Shown: positions 43,917-54,181 of the stretch, one piece after another
How positions within the stretch are numbered: the stretch's first letter is position 1
How the letters are laid out: each line of letters starts with the position of its first letter
Source of the DNA: Limonium bicolor
Lineage: Eukaryota; Streptophyta; Magnoliopsida; Caryophyllales; Plumbaginaceae
NCBI GenBank assembly: GCA_023374045.1
Contig: CM041778.1
Span: 291,129,533-291,193,532, forward strand
Length of the DNA stretch: 64,000 nucleotides
Reading direction: 5' to 3'
The notes under the pieces: generated by a model
What the model was told of the DNA's origin: nothing
Seen by the model: only the letters and a program-made list of their open reading frames with translations
Databases searched by the model: none
Position numbers and translations under genes: made by a program

Positions 43917-44537
43917 GCTGTGCACTCGGAACGGGAGGTATACTGAGTGTCTGCAATAAGGCAGAAGCCGGCAAGAGCGGCACAATCCTCACCGGTACCT
44001 TTCCAGTGAATGGCGTGGATGCATCGATCTTGTTCGACTCTGGAGCCTCACACATTCATTTCGCTATCATTTGCGAAGAGGCTGGGGTTAGACGGTGAAG
44101 AGATGCCAGACTTCGTGGTCACTCTCCCGTCGAAAGAGCGGATCAGATGTACCCGCTACTACCGAGATGCTATTGTTCGAATCAGGGATGAGGAGTTTCC
44201 GATCGACTTGATAGAGTTCGACGGACTAGGTTTTGATGTGATTGTCGGGATGAACTGGTTGGAGCGGTACAAGGGTAGAATCCTATGTGCCGAGCATCGA
44301 CTGCTTCTTAGGAGTCCATCTGGGGTTACTATATCATACCGCCAGAGGCCCAGGGAGCCTTCGACACAGATCATCACCGCCATGGCCATGTATCGTGAGT
44401 TGCGACGAGGAAATGATGTATACCTCTGCTATGTCCAGGACATAGAGAGAGACCCTGAGTTTAGCCCAGATGTGCCGGTAGTGTCGGAGTTTCCTGACGT
44501 ATTTCCTAAGGAACTGCCGGGCATGCCGCCAGCATGA
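43917..44537 (+). pseudogene. pol: Aspartic protease of Tekay-AlkB, with frameshift
   Basis: From the predicted acceptor the frame is open (GCALGTGGILSVCNKAEAGK) through the active site LFDSGASH at ~44030-44050. A one-base frame change at ~44052 then shifts to the frame carrying FISLSFAKRLGLDGEE, the second block VIVGMNWLERY (~44240-44270) and the linker to RT. That frame ends at TGA 44535-44537, in place of an expected Arg codon before EVEFEIDL. There is no independent start codon; it is part of a Gag-Pol fusion. Confidence 0.85.
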
Positions 44538-45228
44538 GAGGTTGAGTTTGAGATTGATCTAGTTCCGGGCACCGGACCCATTGCGAAAGCACCTTACCGT
44601 ATGGCTCCAGCAGAGATGACAGAGCTCAAGGAGCAGCTGAGAGACCTACTCGACAAGGGCTTTATCCGCCCTAGTGTTTCACCATGGGGAGCGCCGGTCC
44701 TCTTCGTGAAGAAGAAGGACGGTAGCCTCCGCCTATGTATTGATTATCGGGAGCTGAATGCTGTTACGGTGAAGAACCGTTACCCCTTACCACGCATCGA
44801 CGATCTATTTGATCAGCTGAGGGGAGCATCAGTGTTCTCCAAGATAGACCTACGTTCCGGATACCACCAGATTGCCATCCGTGACAGTGATATCGAAAAG
44901 ACTGCTTTCAGAACTAGGTATGGGCATTATGAGTTCACAGTTATGCCGTTTGGCTTGTCAAATGCACCAGCAAAGTTCATGGACTTAATGAACCGTTTGT
45001 TACAAGATCAGTTGGACAAATCAGTGGTAGTCTTCATCGATGATATACTTGTGTATTCGAAATCGAGAGGTGAGCATGAAAGCCACCTGAGAGATGTATT
45101 ACAAACGTTGAGAAAGAATCATGTATGCTAAATTTTCTAAGTGTGAATTTTGGTTGAACCAAGTATCATTCCTTGGACATGTGATTTCTTAGGCCGGGAT
45201 CGCTGTTGATCCGGCAAAGATAGATGCA
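44538..45228 (+). pseudogene. pol: Reverse transcriptase of Tekay-AlkB
   Basis: The frame after the TGA continues [21 protein letters not shown], then RT blocks [51 protein letters not shown] and the active site [13 protein letters not shown]. The frame ends at 45131 through a frame change near 45115. The next part ([19 protein letters not shown]) is in another frame and holds a TAG at 45190. The catalytic YxDD region itself is intact. Confidence 0.9.
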
Positions 45229-45968
45229 GTGCGCACCTGGCCTAGGCCGAAGACAGTTACCGACATCAGGAGCTTCCTCGGTCTGGCAGGTTATTATAGG
45301 AGGTTTGTGAAGGACTTCTCCAGTGTCTCGAAGCCGATGACTTCCTTGATGAAAAAGGATGCACCATTCGAGTGGACAGTCGACTGTGAGAGAGCTTTCA
45401 CGAGTCTCAAGGATGCTCTGACATCTGCACCGGTTCTGACATTACTAGACGGTCCAGATGGTTTTGAGGTCTATTGCGACGCATCAGGCAGGGGTATGGG
45501 TTGTGTGTTGATGCAACACGGGAAGGTCGTGGCTTACGCCTCCCGACAGCTGAAGAAGCATGAGGAGAACTACCCTACCCACGATTTAGAATTGGGGGCC
45601 ATTGTCTTCGCACTGAAGATATGGCGACATCATTTGTATGGGGTAAGCGTGACAATCTATTCCGACCACAAGAGTTTGAAATACTTGTTCACTCAGAAAG
45701 AGTTGAACATGAGGCGGAGAAGGTGGTTGAATTCTTAAATGATTATGACATCAATTTACAGTACAAGGAGGGTAAGGCAAACGTGGTAGCTGACGCATTG
45801 AGTCGCCGAGCACACTCTCTCCATTCGCTAGTCTCTCATACTGGCTTGGTTGAAGAGGTGCGGAGTGCTCAGATGACGGATCAGTATATGGTGGAGATTA
45901 GACAGAAGCTGTTGATGGCACATTCGAGGGTCAGAAGTATGACTTCAGACTCCACGATGATGACCTGA
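45229..45968 (+). pseudogene. pol: RT connection and RNase H of Tekay-AlkB
   Basis: Frame 45229-45738 carries [20 protein letters not shown], the RNase H Asp in [33 protein letters not shown] and [20 protein letters not shown] one-base loss near 45735 moves the rest ([23 protein letters not shown]) to the frame ending at 45968. Another frame change near 45915 leads towards the integrase zinc domain. Confidence 0.88.
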
Positions 45969-46116
45969 TTAGGCTTAATGGCCGGTTGTGTATACCGAGG
46001 AGTAGCGCTGAACTGAAGGAGCGCATACTGAGTGAATCCCATTGTTCTACGACATCGATTCACCCCGGAGCTTCAAAGATGTATAAAGGTATGAAAGGAT
46101 ATTTTGGTGGGCTGGA

Positions 46117-47289
46117 ATGAAAAAGGATGTGAATGACTATGTGTTGAGGTGTCTCACTTGTCAGAAGGTCAAGTTTGAGCACCGACGGCCTGGTGGTATG
46201 GTGCAGCCAATGCCAGTGCCGGAGTGGAAGTTCCATGATATATCTATGGACTTCGTGGTAGGGCTTCCGCCTACAAGGGGAGGTCTGAATATGATTTGGG
46301 TTGTGGTAGACCGACTGACCAAGGTGGCTCGATTCATACCGATGAAGGACACCTGGAAAGTGGCTAAGCTTGCAGAGCTCTTCGACAAAGAGATTGTAAG
46401 ACATCATGGGGTTCCGAAAACGATTGTATCTGACAGAGATACCAGATTCTTATCCAGATATTGGAAGTCTACACGAGAGGCACTTGGTACTGAACTGAAA
46501 TTGAGCACAGCGTTTCACCCACAGACAGATGGTCAGAGTGAGCGCACCATCCAGACACTTGAGGATATGCTACGTGCATGTGCACTTGACTTTCAGACCA
46601 GCTGGATTGATAAGTTACATCTGATCGAGTTTAGTTACAACAACAGTTATCATGCATCGATCAAGATGTCTCCCTTCCAGGCATTGTACGGTAGACCATG
46701 CCGCACGCCATTATGCTGGGATGAGTCGAGTGAGACGGTCATTATAGGACCAGAGTATCTTGAGCAAGTTCAGGCAGAAGTTCGCCAGATCAGGGCTAAT
46801 ATGAAAGCAGCTCAGGATAGACAGAAGTCGTACGCAGATGTGCGCCGACGTGACCTGGAGTTCGCCGTGGGCGATCAGGTATTTTTGAGAGTATCCCCCA
46901 TGAAGGGAGTATTTCGTTTTGGCCAGAAGGGCAAGTTGAGCCCGAAATATGTGTGTCCTTATGTTGTGACGGAGCGGATCGGCCCGGTAGCTTATAGACT
47001 TGATTTACCCGCCGAGCTGGGCAAGGTACATGATGTATTTCATGTGTCCCAGTTGAAGAAGTATATGTCTCATCCGTCTCATGTGCTTCAGCCGGAAAGG
47101 CTAACTTTAGAGCCGACCATGCGATCAGTGGAGACTCCGGTACGGATTCTGGATACTAAGACTCGAGACACTCGCCATAAGTCCGTGAGACTGGTGAAGG
47201 TCCTCTGGTCTAACCAGGACGTTGAGGAGGCCACATGGGAGCTGGAAGAAAAGATGAAGGCGAAGCACCCGTCATTGTTTGCTTCTTAG
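46117..47289 (+). CDS. pol: Integrase core and chromodomain of Tekay-AlkB
   Basis: A clean frame of 390 residues from ATG 46117. The Cys pair of the zinc domain (CLTCQKV) is at 12-15; its His pair lies upstream in a shifted frame (~46040-46080). The DDE triad is complete: Asp45 (SMDFVVG), Asp106 (VSDRDTRF) and Glu142 (GQSERTI), with the expected 35-residue gap between the last two. The GPF/Y-like tail (LSPKYVCPYVV, FHVSQLKKYM) is followed by a chromodomain-like module (ILDTKTRD...VRLVKVLWSNQDVEEATWELEE). It would insert element cDNA, with the chromodomain guiding to heterochromatin. Confidence 0.9.
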   Translation: MKKDVNDYVLRCLTCQKVKFEHRRPGGMVQPMPVPEWKFHDISMDFVVGLPPTRGGLNMIWVVVDRLTKVARFIPMKDTWKVAKLAELFDKEIVRHHGVPKTIVSDRDTRFLSRYWKSTREALGTELKLSTAFHPQTDGQSERTIQTLEDMLRACALDFQTSWIDKLHLIEFSYNNSYHASIKMSPFQALYGRPCRTPLCWDESSETVIIGPEYLEQVQAEVRQIRANMKAAQDRQKSYADVRRRDLEFAVGDQVFLRVSPMKGVFRFGQKGKLSPKYVCPYVVTERIGPVAYRLDLPAELGKVHDVFHVSQLKKYMSHPSHVLQPERLTLEPTMRSVETPVRILDTKTRDTRHKSVRLVKVLWSNQDVEEATWELEEKMKAKHPSLFAS

Positions 47290-47565
47290 TGTTTATATGT
47301 ATAGGGTACGGGGCGTACCCCTTTTAAGGGGGGGTAGAGCCGTTTCGGTTATGGTTGTGTACGACATGTATATGTATACATTGTCTATGTTATGTTACAG
47401 ACCGTTGTGTCTGAATGGTATTATGTGGTTTGGACCTCGAGTCCGTTGTGGTGTAAGTATGATGGTTGTGTTGGTAATGATGTTTTGGGAAGTGTGGTGT
47501 TATAAGATGTTTCCCGTGTTCTAATATTAAGATATGTGGGAAGTATGAACTTTGGGGACAAAGTT

Positions 47566-47583
47566 CTTTTAAGGGGGGTAGAT
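47566..47583 (+). other. Polypurine tract of Tekay-AlkB
   Basis: CTTTTAAGGGGGGTAGAT ends directly at the 3' LTR. An almost identical tract, CTTTTAAGGGGGGGTAGA, lies at 47321-47337, just after the pol stop. Confidence 0.85.
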
Positions 47584-50500
47584 TGAAATACCCCAAACCT
47601 TGGTATGTTGGTTAAACATTAAAACATGAATTATTAAGACTAAAAAGAGTCTTAGAAACATTAGTAAACAGATTTAAACAAAAGAAAACACAAAATGTGC
47701 TTTAAAGTCAATAAGAGATAAAATGTGCTCTAAGCTTGGAATAAGCTTGGGTAAAACCTAATGAACTTACCAAGACCTCATTTATATACTAATGAACATA
47801 TTAAACCAATTACCAAAGAAAACCAAGCTTGAAAACAAGTTAAAACACAAAATGTGCTTTAAGAAGTCTTAAAGCACATTTTTGAAAAATTGTCTTGTAA
47901 ATGAGTTTTGAGTGGCTAAATGTCCATCATTACTCTTAAATATATATGTGTACTATATAGTATCACATTTGGGTGGCTATATTAATGGGAAATCAAAAAT
48001 TTCACTTCTAAGTGCCTTGTTTAGGTGAATAGTGATTTTTATAAGCTAGTTTATAACATATGTTGTATTAAGTAATTAAATTGACAAACAAAGACTAAAA
48101 TAACCTCATACTAATATAGGGGGCCGGTTTTTAAGTGTGGTGACTCACCACTCTCTAGTTGATATAATAAGTAAGTAAAGAAAACTAATTAAACTTACTT
48201 TTTACTTTATTACTACAAATATCTCTTAAAAGCAAATTCTATCTCATTCTCTCTTTTCCTTCCTTCATTTCCCACGGTCACAATCTTCTTCTTCCTTCCT
48301 TATTGCTGCTCTCTCTCGGTAATACTACCTCCATTAGAACTCCATCTTTGACCTCTTGCTAAATCAAGCTCACTTGTCCAAATCAAATTCTAAGACCACC
48401 AATCTCTTCCTCTCATCAAGCTCTTCATTCCTATCTTCTCAAAACTCCAAGAGCCCCATTTCGGTGCCAAGGTGTTCCACCATTGAAGGAGCTTGAGCTT
48501 GTCTTTTGACATATTGTTGATCTCCTTTGCTTCTAGGTAAGGAATCTCAAAGAAAAATCATGTTTCCTCCATGTTCTTACCTTGACCGAGAATACACATT
48601 GATATAGCTCTTTGTGTGACTTTGTTCTAGCTTCATTTCAACTCTTCATGGACTAGGTGGAGTCCTTCTTGTTATATATTCAAACTCTCCTCAAAGATCA
48701 AGGTAAAACAACTACATTAATGTTTTTGAAACAATGTAAAATTAGGGTTTACAATGAGATGAAGCTCAAAGCTTGAATACTCATTATGGTGTTTGTATAT
48801 TGTCTAGAACTTGACAAGGAATCAAAATACCATACGGTTTTGTAAGGAAACAAGAAGGAAGTGTTTTGGAAAAAGAGGTAAATCTACTAACTTAATGGTT
48901 TAATGCCTTAGGAGAAATGAGCTTATAAATGCTTATTAAAACTACCTAAAGAGCAAATGGTGAATGACTTGGTAAAGTGTCTCAAGAGCTTAGTAAAAGG
49001 CATATGTGTTGTTGAGTGTATTTGCAGGTTAAAGGCATATATATTGTGGAAATTCAGTGTTTATGATTTAAGCACTTAAGGGCCTAAGAGCCATGCATTT
49101 TAAGGGCCTAAGTGCCATGCAATTTAAGTTATGCACTATATTTGATGTAGTGTGAATTTGGTGAAGTTGTGTAAGAAAGTGTTCTAGATGTTCTTGTGTG
49201 TTTAATGGAGAAAACAAAGTGTTTAGGCTTAGTAATGTTCTAGGGGAATCCATGTCAAAATTTAGGTAAGAAGTAAGAAGTTCTAAGTGTTTACATAAGG
49301 TTTGGTGAGTTGGAAAATGTAGGAAATGAATAAGGAGTTCATGATGTTTTAAAGGAATTTTGATGAACTAGGAAGTACTCTAGAGCGTAATAAGGACTTA
49401 GGCATGATCTTGTGATTTAGTAAGTACCAAAGTCACTTTGGGACTTAGGTAAATACCTAGGCAAAACTTTGGTAAAATAAGGAGAAGTGTACACTAGGAA
49501 AAGAGTTTCAAGAAGGATATAAGGAATTAGTGTTGTGAGAGATGATGCTTGGGAGATGATGTTAAAATAAGGAGAAAGCTTTTGGGATAGTAGTTATCTT
49601 AGGTATGAAACACCACTTGAAAAACTAGGAGAAAACATTGTAAGTGTTAGGAATTTTGTGAAGATATAAGTAAAGGCTTAAGGAATTATAAAATGAGTTT
49701 TATGAGTGTTTAAGGATGTCTTAAGTTGTGTTTGAAGTGCCCAAATGAGATTAGGGGGTACTAGGTTATATGGGGTGAAGTTTGGAGTTGAATGTAAAAA
49801 GGAAAACAAAGATTTGGGGCAGACCGGACTTGCGACCGGACTTGCAAGTTCGGTCGGGCCCAGTTTACCCTGCGAGAATTGGCTTCTGGAATGGACCGAC
49901 CTTGGGACCGGACTTGCAAGGTCGGTCGGGCTTGTAATTTGTGTACGGATTGAGTTACTGGAATCGACCGGACATAGGACCGGACTTGGCAAGTCCGGTC
50001 GGGCTAAATTTTCAAAGGGGAGAAACTCTCGGGAATAGACCGGACATGCGACCGGACTTACAAGGTCGGTCGGAGTAGAAAATTTTGACGGAAATATGTT
50101 CTGGAATCGACCGGACATGGACAAGTCCGGTCGGCAAGTCCGGTCGGACCTAAACTTGTAAAAAAAAAAAACAGAAAAGAATGTGACTTATGTAGTTAAC
50201 CCTAGGGTGTATAATGAAGGTAACCTAGGGTAAGATAGACATTAAAACATGTCATACAATCATGTTGAATACTTAGTAAGTGTGTGAAGTTAAATAAATA
50301 ATTAACCGACGTTACATGTGTATAGGATTCTCTCAAGGTGGAAACGAAACGAGGCAAGGACCAAGGTATGGTTTTCTTGCAGTCTGTTGCCTACCGGTTT
50401 ACACCGGCTTGGATGTTGTTTGCTTTTCTATGTGTTACGACCTTATAAGACTAAGGCATGAAAAGAGTTTACCGCTGTTATACATTAAGATGTTGTAAAG

Positions 50501-51520
50501 TTGTGACTCCTTCCCTTGGTTGTCTAACAAGACCTAAATGTTTGCTTGTTTGTGACTTAACAAAATATTGTGTGATCACTAACAAGTGCTAATCGGGGGA
50601 GTGAGGAGTCCGGTTGTTCCGGCCACGCGTGTGATGGATGGGGGTCGATATCATATCCGGTTCGGCTCTCTTGGTGTATGTATAGGTGGTATTCCAATTT
50701 GGTTTCTACCTTCCCTTAGCTTATCCAAAGCTAGTTACTGACTCACGTCGGGCCATAGGGGCATACGTATGTTATTTCGGTGCGCTTGGGATCACTATAT
50801 CCGACGCACCTTGGGTATAAGTTAACCGCTCTATATAACTGGACGGTAACGAGGATGGTAACGAGCTTAACATGGGATTGGTAAAAATCTCTAGGCTCAC
50901 ATGGTATACTAACTATGGTGGAAGGTTCCCTGTGAGGACCAAGTTTATGGTGTTATGTATTGATATGATGCTATGCAATTTCCCTTGCTATGCTATTGTA
51001 TATATATATATGTTGGATGTTCTAAAATGAATGCCATGTTATTATGACAATTGGTTGCGCGTATCCCGGTAGCCGATGGGCTGCGCGTTAGCCATACCAG
51101 CAAAGGTTGCTGACCCCCTCGGGGGCTCCATATTTTATTGCAGGATGAGGATCGAAGAGGCAGAGTGGCTCTAGGTCCTAGGTTGTTGATGTACTTTTCG
51201 ATATGTTGGTAGTGGAGCCCGGGATGCGCCTGTGCTCCCGAGGCATTACATTTTGATACCGTTGTTATACGGTGGTGAATGATTATGGTTGTAGGTGTGT
51301 TGTAAATTAAATACTCGGTATGGTTGGTTATGTTTATATATGGATGTTAGATACTATGCTCGGGAGTCTGATCATCAGACCGATACACTTGTATTTATTC
51401 TGCCTAGTTAACCACGTGGGTGGTTAACGGCGTTGTAACACCAAAGCGGTTAGTTATTGTTTGGTTGGTTATTTCCGCTGCGATTTCGGTAGTTGATAGG
51501 GGCGTTGTAGGGGTGTTACA
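47584..51520 (+). repeat. 3' LTR of Tekay-AlkB
   Basis: 3937 bases, TGAAATACCCC to GGGGTGTTACA, nearly identical to 37227-41169. Visible differences are single bases and 1-4 base indels. Confidence 0.95.
49822..50154 (+). repeat. Five tandem 72-base palindrome units (3' LTR)
   Basis: Same array as 39471-39803, with units starting at 49822, 49894, 49966, 50038 and 50109. Confidence 0.9.
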
Positions 51521-51525
51521 CCTAG

Positions 51526-52137
51526 TCACAGCCAACGCCCGTTCCCAGCACTGCAGCGTCCGTGTCTTAGGATGTCGTGCTTGTCAAAGTTAACATGGCC
51601 CTGTTGTAAGCTTTGTCTTAACCTAGTCAAGACTAAGCCACAAAAACATTTTGGGTTAGATGGCAACTTTAGCTTGTGCATCTCCTTTCCTTTGTTCTTT
51701 GCTCATGACACCTAGTGTCAACTTGGCTTTGCATGTGACTTGCATGATCCCTCATGGACCAACCGTCACTTGTCAAACCCCAGTCACAAAGACCGGTCAC
51801 ATCCACTTGCATTCAAGGTGAGCCTAGCTCACTGCCATGTAACTGAGCCTCAAACTCATTACTTGCATAACCTCGTCAGTATACCTCAGCGTTTTGACCA
51901 AATGTCAGGGCCTCGAACCCATCACTTGTCTCCCGCGCGTCACGGCCAGCTCTCAGCGACGCAGCCCGCATCTTGATGTGCGTCGCTCCAAGACACCCAC
52001 ATGCTAACTCGGCAAGCCCCGCTCCCAAGTCCTCCGTTGCATTGAGTAACACTTGGCGACCTCCACAACATGAGTTCCTTATGGTCAGGTTGGGTTTAGG
52101 TCTCAGGCCATCGCCCCTAGGATCAAGAGCTATGACA
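51526..52137 (-). mobile_element. LTR of element B, fragment 4 (its 5' end)
   Basis: It continues element B after the CCTAG duplication. On the minus strand the LTR would start at TGTCATAGCTC (52137). It is directly preceded there by a polypurine-like GTTGGGGGAGAA (52138-52149), which resembles the GCTTAGTCGGGGGAG before the LTR of element A. The four pieces add up to ~2.3 kb. Confidence 0.5.
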
Positions 52138-52149
52138 TTCTCCCCCAAC
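52138..52149 (-). other. Probable polypurine tract of element B
   Basis: On the minus strand this reads GTTGGGGGAGAA, immediately before the proposed LTR start, so this LTR would be the 3' LTR of a minus-strand element whose body lay to the right. Confidence 0.5.
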
Positions 52150-53527
52150 TAAGCTTTAGCGTCCTCGTAAAGCCTCAAGTGGTCTTGGACTCAAGGCCAC
52201 GAACCCCAAGCATTTTCCTTCACAAGTTGTTGATGTGGCGCCCTCACGCCCCCTTGTTGCTCTTGCCTAGCAACCATCAAAACAACTTAGCTTAATCTCA
52301 AATTAAGCACAAAGAGTATCATCATACCTTTACCCATTCGCTTGGGGACATCTTATGGGCATATGCCTACGACGCTTCCTCTGTGCCTACACACTCATCC
52401 TCCAAGAAAAGTGAGCACAACCTCACCACATAGAATGGACATAAACTCTTAAAGCTCTGACCATTCACATCCTAGTAAGCCATGAAAGTTTGCCTTCAAG
52501 GGTAAGGCCATCGTCTTGGAAACTCTACACTAGTCTCCTCCCACGGCTTGGCAATTCTTTCATCTTTTAGTATCTTCAACGTCTCTTTTGTCTATCTCTG
52601 TGAATCCTACATCACCTCATAGACAAGCATAACGTCAACCAATACAAAATTCACAAAGTATCTAGAATTGTACCTCAACCATGTGTGCCTCTAGTGCCAT
52701 GCGCCTAGCGTCAATTACCACTCTATGCCTTGTGCCCGTGGCACCCCGCTTCTGGCCACGCCTTGGTCAAGCACTCCTTGCATTCCCGTGTCAAGACCCT
52801 TGTCATGCCCTTGTCAATGCACCTTCACGCCTCGAACATCATGGCTATTAACACCCTTGCACGCCTAGCGCGCCTTGACCTTGTCTTCGACCGAATGCAA
52901 CCCTTAGTGCTTGGATCCACTTCTTGGAACCCCTTTGATCCGCTTCCTTGGGCTTCACCACTCACGGGATCCATGACTACTCGCTAGTCATCATGATCAT
53001 GGTGACCACCTCTCTAATTCCAACTTCATGTCCCACTGACACAACCATATAGAATTAGAACGACTAGACCATACCTTGCTCTTTCCATCACACCTTGCCA
53101 TCCCTTCTTGCCTCATGATCTTGCTCTTGCAATTTTTTTCTCACCATTGGTTGCATAGTTAGGCTCCACCAACTATCCTTGGGTTACCTCCTAGCTCCTT
53201 TTCCCAACCCCATCAACATTAGGGTTTTGCAAACCATACAATAATGGTATTACAAGCGTTAATGAATCTTTCCTTTTTACAAGCTTAGGGGAGACCATCT
53301 CCTTATCTTACTCTCATGCTCCCATTGTATTAATTAGGGCACATACTGCCCTCACTCACCATGAGTGCATAATACAAACACATGCGAAGTAAAACAAAAG
53401 GAAAACTACTTTATTCATTAAATGGGAAAAACCAGTTTACATTGTCGCGATCGACCGTCAATCCAACAATGAAACAAACCAAAATAAAACCAACTGAAAT
53501 GAGAAACAACTTCTTAACCCAAAATTT
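52150..53527. other. Degenerate interior, no recognised gene
   Basis: No Gag or Pol motif can be read on either strand. The sequence is relatively GC-rich with CGCCTAGCG- and CTTGCCC-like motifs recalling the LTR of element B, so it may be another LTR-like remnant or a heavily decayed internal region. Confidence 0.4.
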
Positions 53528-53659
53528 CAAGAAGACAGGGGACCATCCCCAGACATAAGATCATAAGCTTCATCACTATGAGGCACCGAATAAGGAGGAG
53601 AAGGCGGCTCAATCTTCACCTTCTTCAATGGCGGCCCTACTTCCTTCCGAGGAGTAGGA
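53528..53659 (-). pseudogene. Unidentified C-terminal coding fragment cut by copia insertion
   Basis: On the minus strand an open stretch of ~43 residues reads through PLKKVKIEPPSPPYSVPHSD to LMSGDGPLSS and a stop. It is proline- and lysine-rich, like a disordered C-terminus. Upstream it is cut at 53659 by the copia LTR. I do not recognise the family; it could be the end of a Gag-like or host protein. Confidence 0.3.
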
Positions 53660-54181
53660 TGTAGAATCCTACTGAGCGTGAGACTAGAACAGACAGAATA
53701 CGATGATGATAAACGAACACTGTAACTCAGATTATCACTCAGAACACGTATCAAACTCGATACAAGATTGGCACGTAGTATGTTCACCACACTACCTATA
53801 CACGAGATCTAAACTCTCAACACGTTAAGAGAACAATCCTCTCTTAACACCTCACACGGAAAATATGCTTCTCAGTACGAATTATCTATCAGTACTATAC
53901 TAATCTTTCTCATGTAAACATCTCTCACTCAAGACTTATGCGGCGCTTTTTCTTTTGTTTTCACAACTCTCTCTATTGCTTTGTTCCCCCAAAAACCCTA
54001 CCGTAACCCTAGAGTTACAATCCCATATATAGATTCCGATACCATTAATTACAACTCATAAATCATAGATATTATTTATCTTTAATAGATAGATAAAAAG
54101 CCGTTTAAGATATTCTTCCTGCTTAGATTATTTCCTCGGTTATGGACTGAAGCTGAGTTTGCCGATCAAAATACATCAACA
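53660..54181 (-). repeat. Copia LTR 3 (3' LTR of deleted copy)
   Basis: 522 bases; TGTTGATGTATTTTG at its 5' end and GGATTCTACA at its 3' end on the minus strand. It lacks ~42 bases present in LTR 2 between GGACT and GAAGC. A TATATA box is at 54025-54031. Confidence 0.88.

Larger units (their letters stand above)
37227..51520 (+). mobile_element. Tekay-like chromovirus carrying an AlkB domain (Tekay-AlkB), TSD CCTAG
   Basis: A 14.3 kb element with LTRs of 3943 and 3937 bases, near-identical by eye, flanked by CCTAG at 37222-37226 and 51521-51525. It has a tRNA-iMet primer site, gag interrupted by small introns, an inserted AlkB-type dioxygenase, protease, reverse transcriptase, RNase H, integrase with chromodomain, and a polypurine tract. 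The very long LTRs plus chromodomain point to the Tekay/Del lineage. Few LTR differences suggest a young insertion, yet gag and parts of pol are broken. Confidence 0.95.

Noticed and set aside
51740..52987. Several open frames of 78-90 residues on both strands
   Set aside because: They lie in GC-rich LTR-like sequence, lack known motifs, and have biased composition expected from CGC/GCG-rich repeats.
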